Assembly (NCBI GenBank): GCA_002734085.1
Contig: NVXV01000014.1
Span: 1-64,000, forward strand
Reading direction: 5' to 3'
DNA: 64,000 bases
DNA from: Fluviicola sp.
GTDB lineage: Bacteria; Bacteroidota; Bacteroidia; Flavobacteriales_D; Crocinitomicaceae
The notes beneath the pieces were generated by a model, which made no database searches, had not been told where the DNA came from, and saw only the letters and a program-made list of their open reading frames with translations. The position numbers and the translations under genes were made by a program. The stretch's first letter is position 1. Every line of letters starts with the position of its first letter. Positions 63,811-64,000 of the stretch are shown here, in pieces.

Positions 63811-64000
63811 ATGGGACTATTTAAATCACTTTTTCAGTCTAAAAAAAATAATACACCTTTTGACTTGAGTGATTTAAAAGTTGATGTTCACAGTCACTTA
63901 ATTCCAGGGATAGACGATGGATCTCAATCTATGGAAGAATCCATAGGAATGTTGCTAAAGTTTGTAGACCTTGGTTATAAAAAAGTAATTACTACTCCGC
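63811..64000 (+). CDS. CpsB/YwqE-type tyrosine-protein phosphatase, 5' part
   Basis: Only the first 63 residues are present; the gene runs off the window end. After a short basic leader (MGLFKSLFQSKKNN) comes KVDVHSHLIPGIDDGS, with the metal-binding H-x-H of PHP-family phosphatases that dephosphorylate the tyrosine kinases controlling polysaccharide export. MEESIGMLLKFVDLGYKKVITTP continues the typical fold. Its place at the end of the sugar operon suggests capsule/exopolysaccharide export genes lie just beyond. Confidence 0.85.
   Translation, partial: MGLFKSLFQSKKNNTPFDLSDLKVDVHSHLIPGIDDGSQSMEESIGMLLKFVDLGYKKVITTP

Noticed and set aside
56394-64000. Polysaccharide operon as a mobile island
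   Set aside because: Composition is similar to the neighbours, and no integrase, transposase, tRNA or flanking repeat was seen.

Overview
The window is AT-rich chromosomal DNA from a member of the Bacteroidota, most likely a marine or aquatic flavobacterium (Flavobacteriales; the Crocinitomicaceae/Cryomorphaceae group is a guess). Evidence: several very large surface proteins end in type IX secretion (T9SS) sorting domains, PorP/SprF-type partners occur four times, a PorE-like protein is present, start codons sit behind A-rich leaders rather than Shine-Dalgarno sequences, and several promoters fit the Bacteroidota -33 TTG / -7 TAnnTTTG pattern. No insertion sequence, prophage, CRISPR array, tRNA or rRNA gene was seen, and no gene-free stretch exceeds 300 bases.

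Layout. 1-5.2 kb: the end of a giant Ig-repeat adhesin, a PorP/SprF protein and a PorE-like OmpA protein (secretion/attachment module). 5.2-6.8 kb: a SiaB-like/SiaC-like switch pair facing a NarL-type response regulator. 6.9-13.5 kb: two adhesins (LamG/SprB repeats and PKD repeats) with type B sorting domains. 13.6-16.8 kb: a red-light sensing operon (receiver, heme oxygenase, bacteriophytochrome kinase). 16.9-24.3 kb: housekeeping genes (uvrB, primary sigma factor, dapD, meaB, a DUF6503-like lipoprotein, ffh). 24.5-30.2 kb: surface genes: an SGNH-fold lipoprotein that has lost its catalytic residues, an Asp-box propeller protein, a secreted esterase and a FadL-type porin. 30.4-32.9 kb: rpsO-pnp. 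33.1-50.6 kb: a second surface cluster: three type B adhesins with cysteine-containing sorting domains, three PorP/SprF paralogues, a membrane-tethered TPR-HTH regulator and a T9SS cargo protein resembling GH56 hyaluronidases. 50.7-53.2 kb: an ECF sigma factor, its probable anti-sigma factor and an outer membrane barrel; the sigma operon and the barrel gene share an exactly spaced two-part promoter. 53.4-56.3 kb: pabB-like, tilS and a small lipoprotein. 56.4-64.0 kb: a tightly coupled polysaccharide operon that should make UDP-xylose, a UDP-2,3-diacetamido uronic acid and dTDP-4-keto-6-deoxyglucose, running off the end in a CpsB/YwqE-type phosphatase.

Together the genes describe a cell investing heavily in its surface: adhesins and enzymes exported by T9SS, dedicated outer membrane partners, capsule or LPS sugars, and several signalling devices (phytochrome, Sia-like switch, ECF sigma, TPR-HTH). 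The observations most worth follow-up are the shared ECF promoter, the GH56-like secreted protein, the catalytically dead SGNH lipoprotein, the Sia-like pair with no cyclase beside it, and the match between cysteine-type sorting domains and particular SprF paralogues. All assignments come from reading the sequence; no database search was run.
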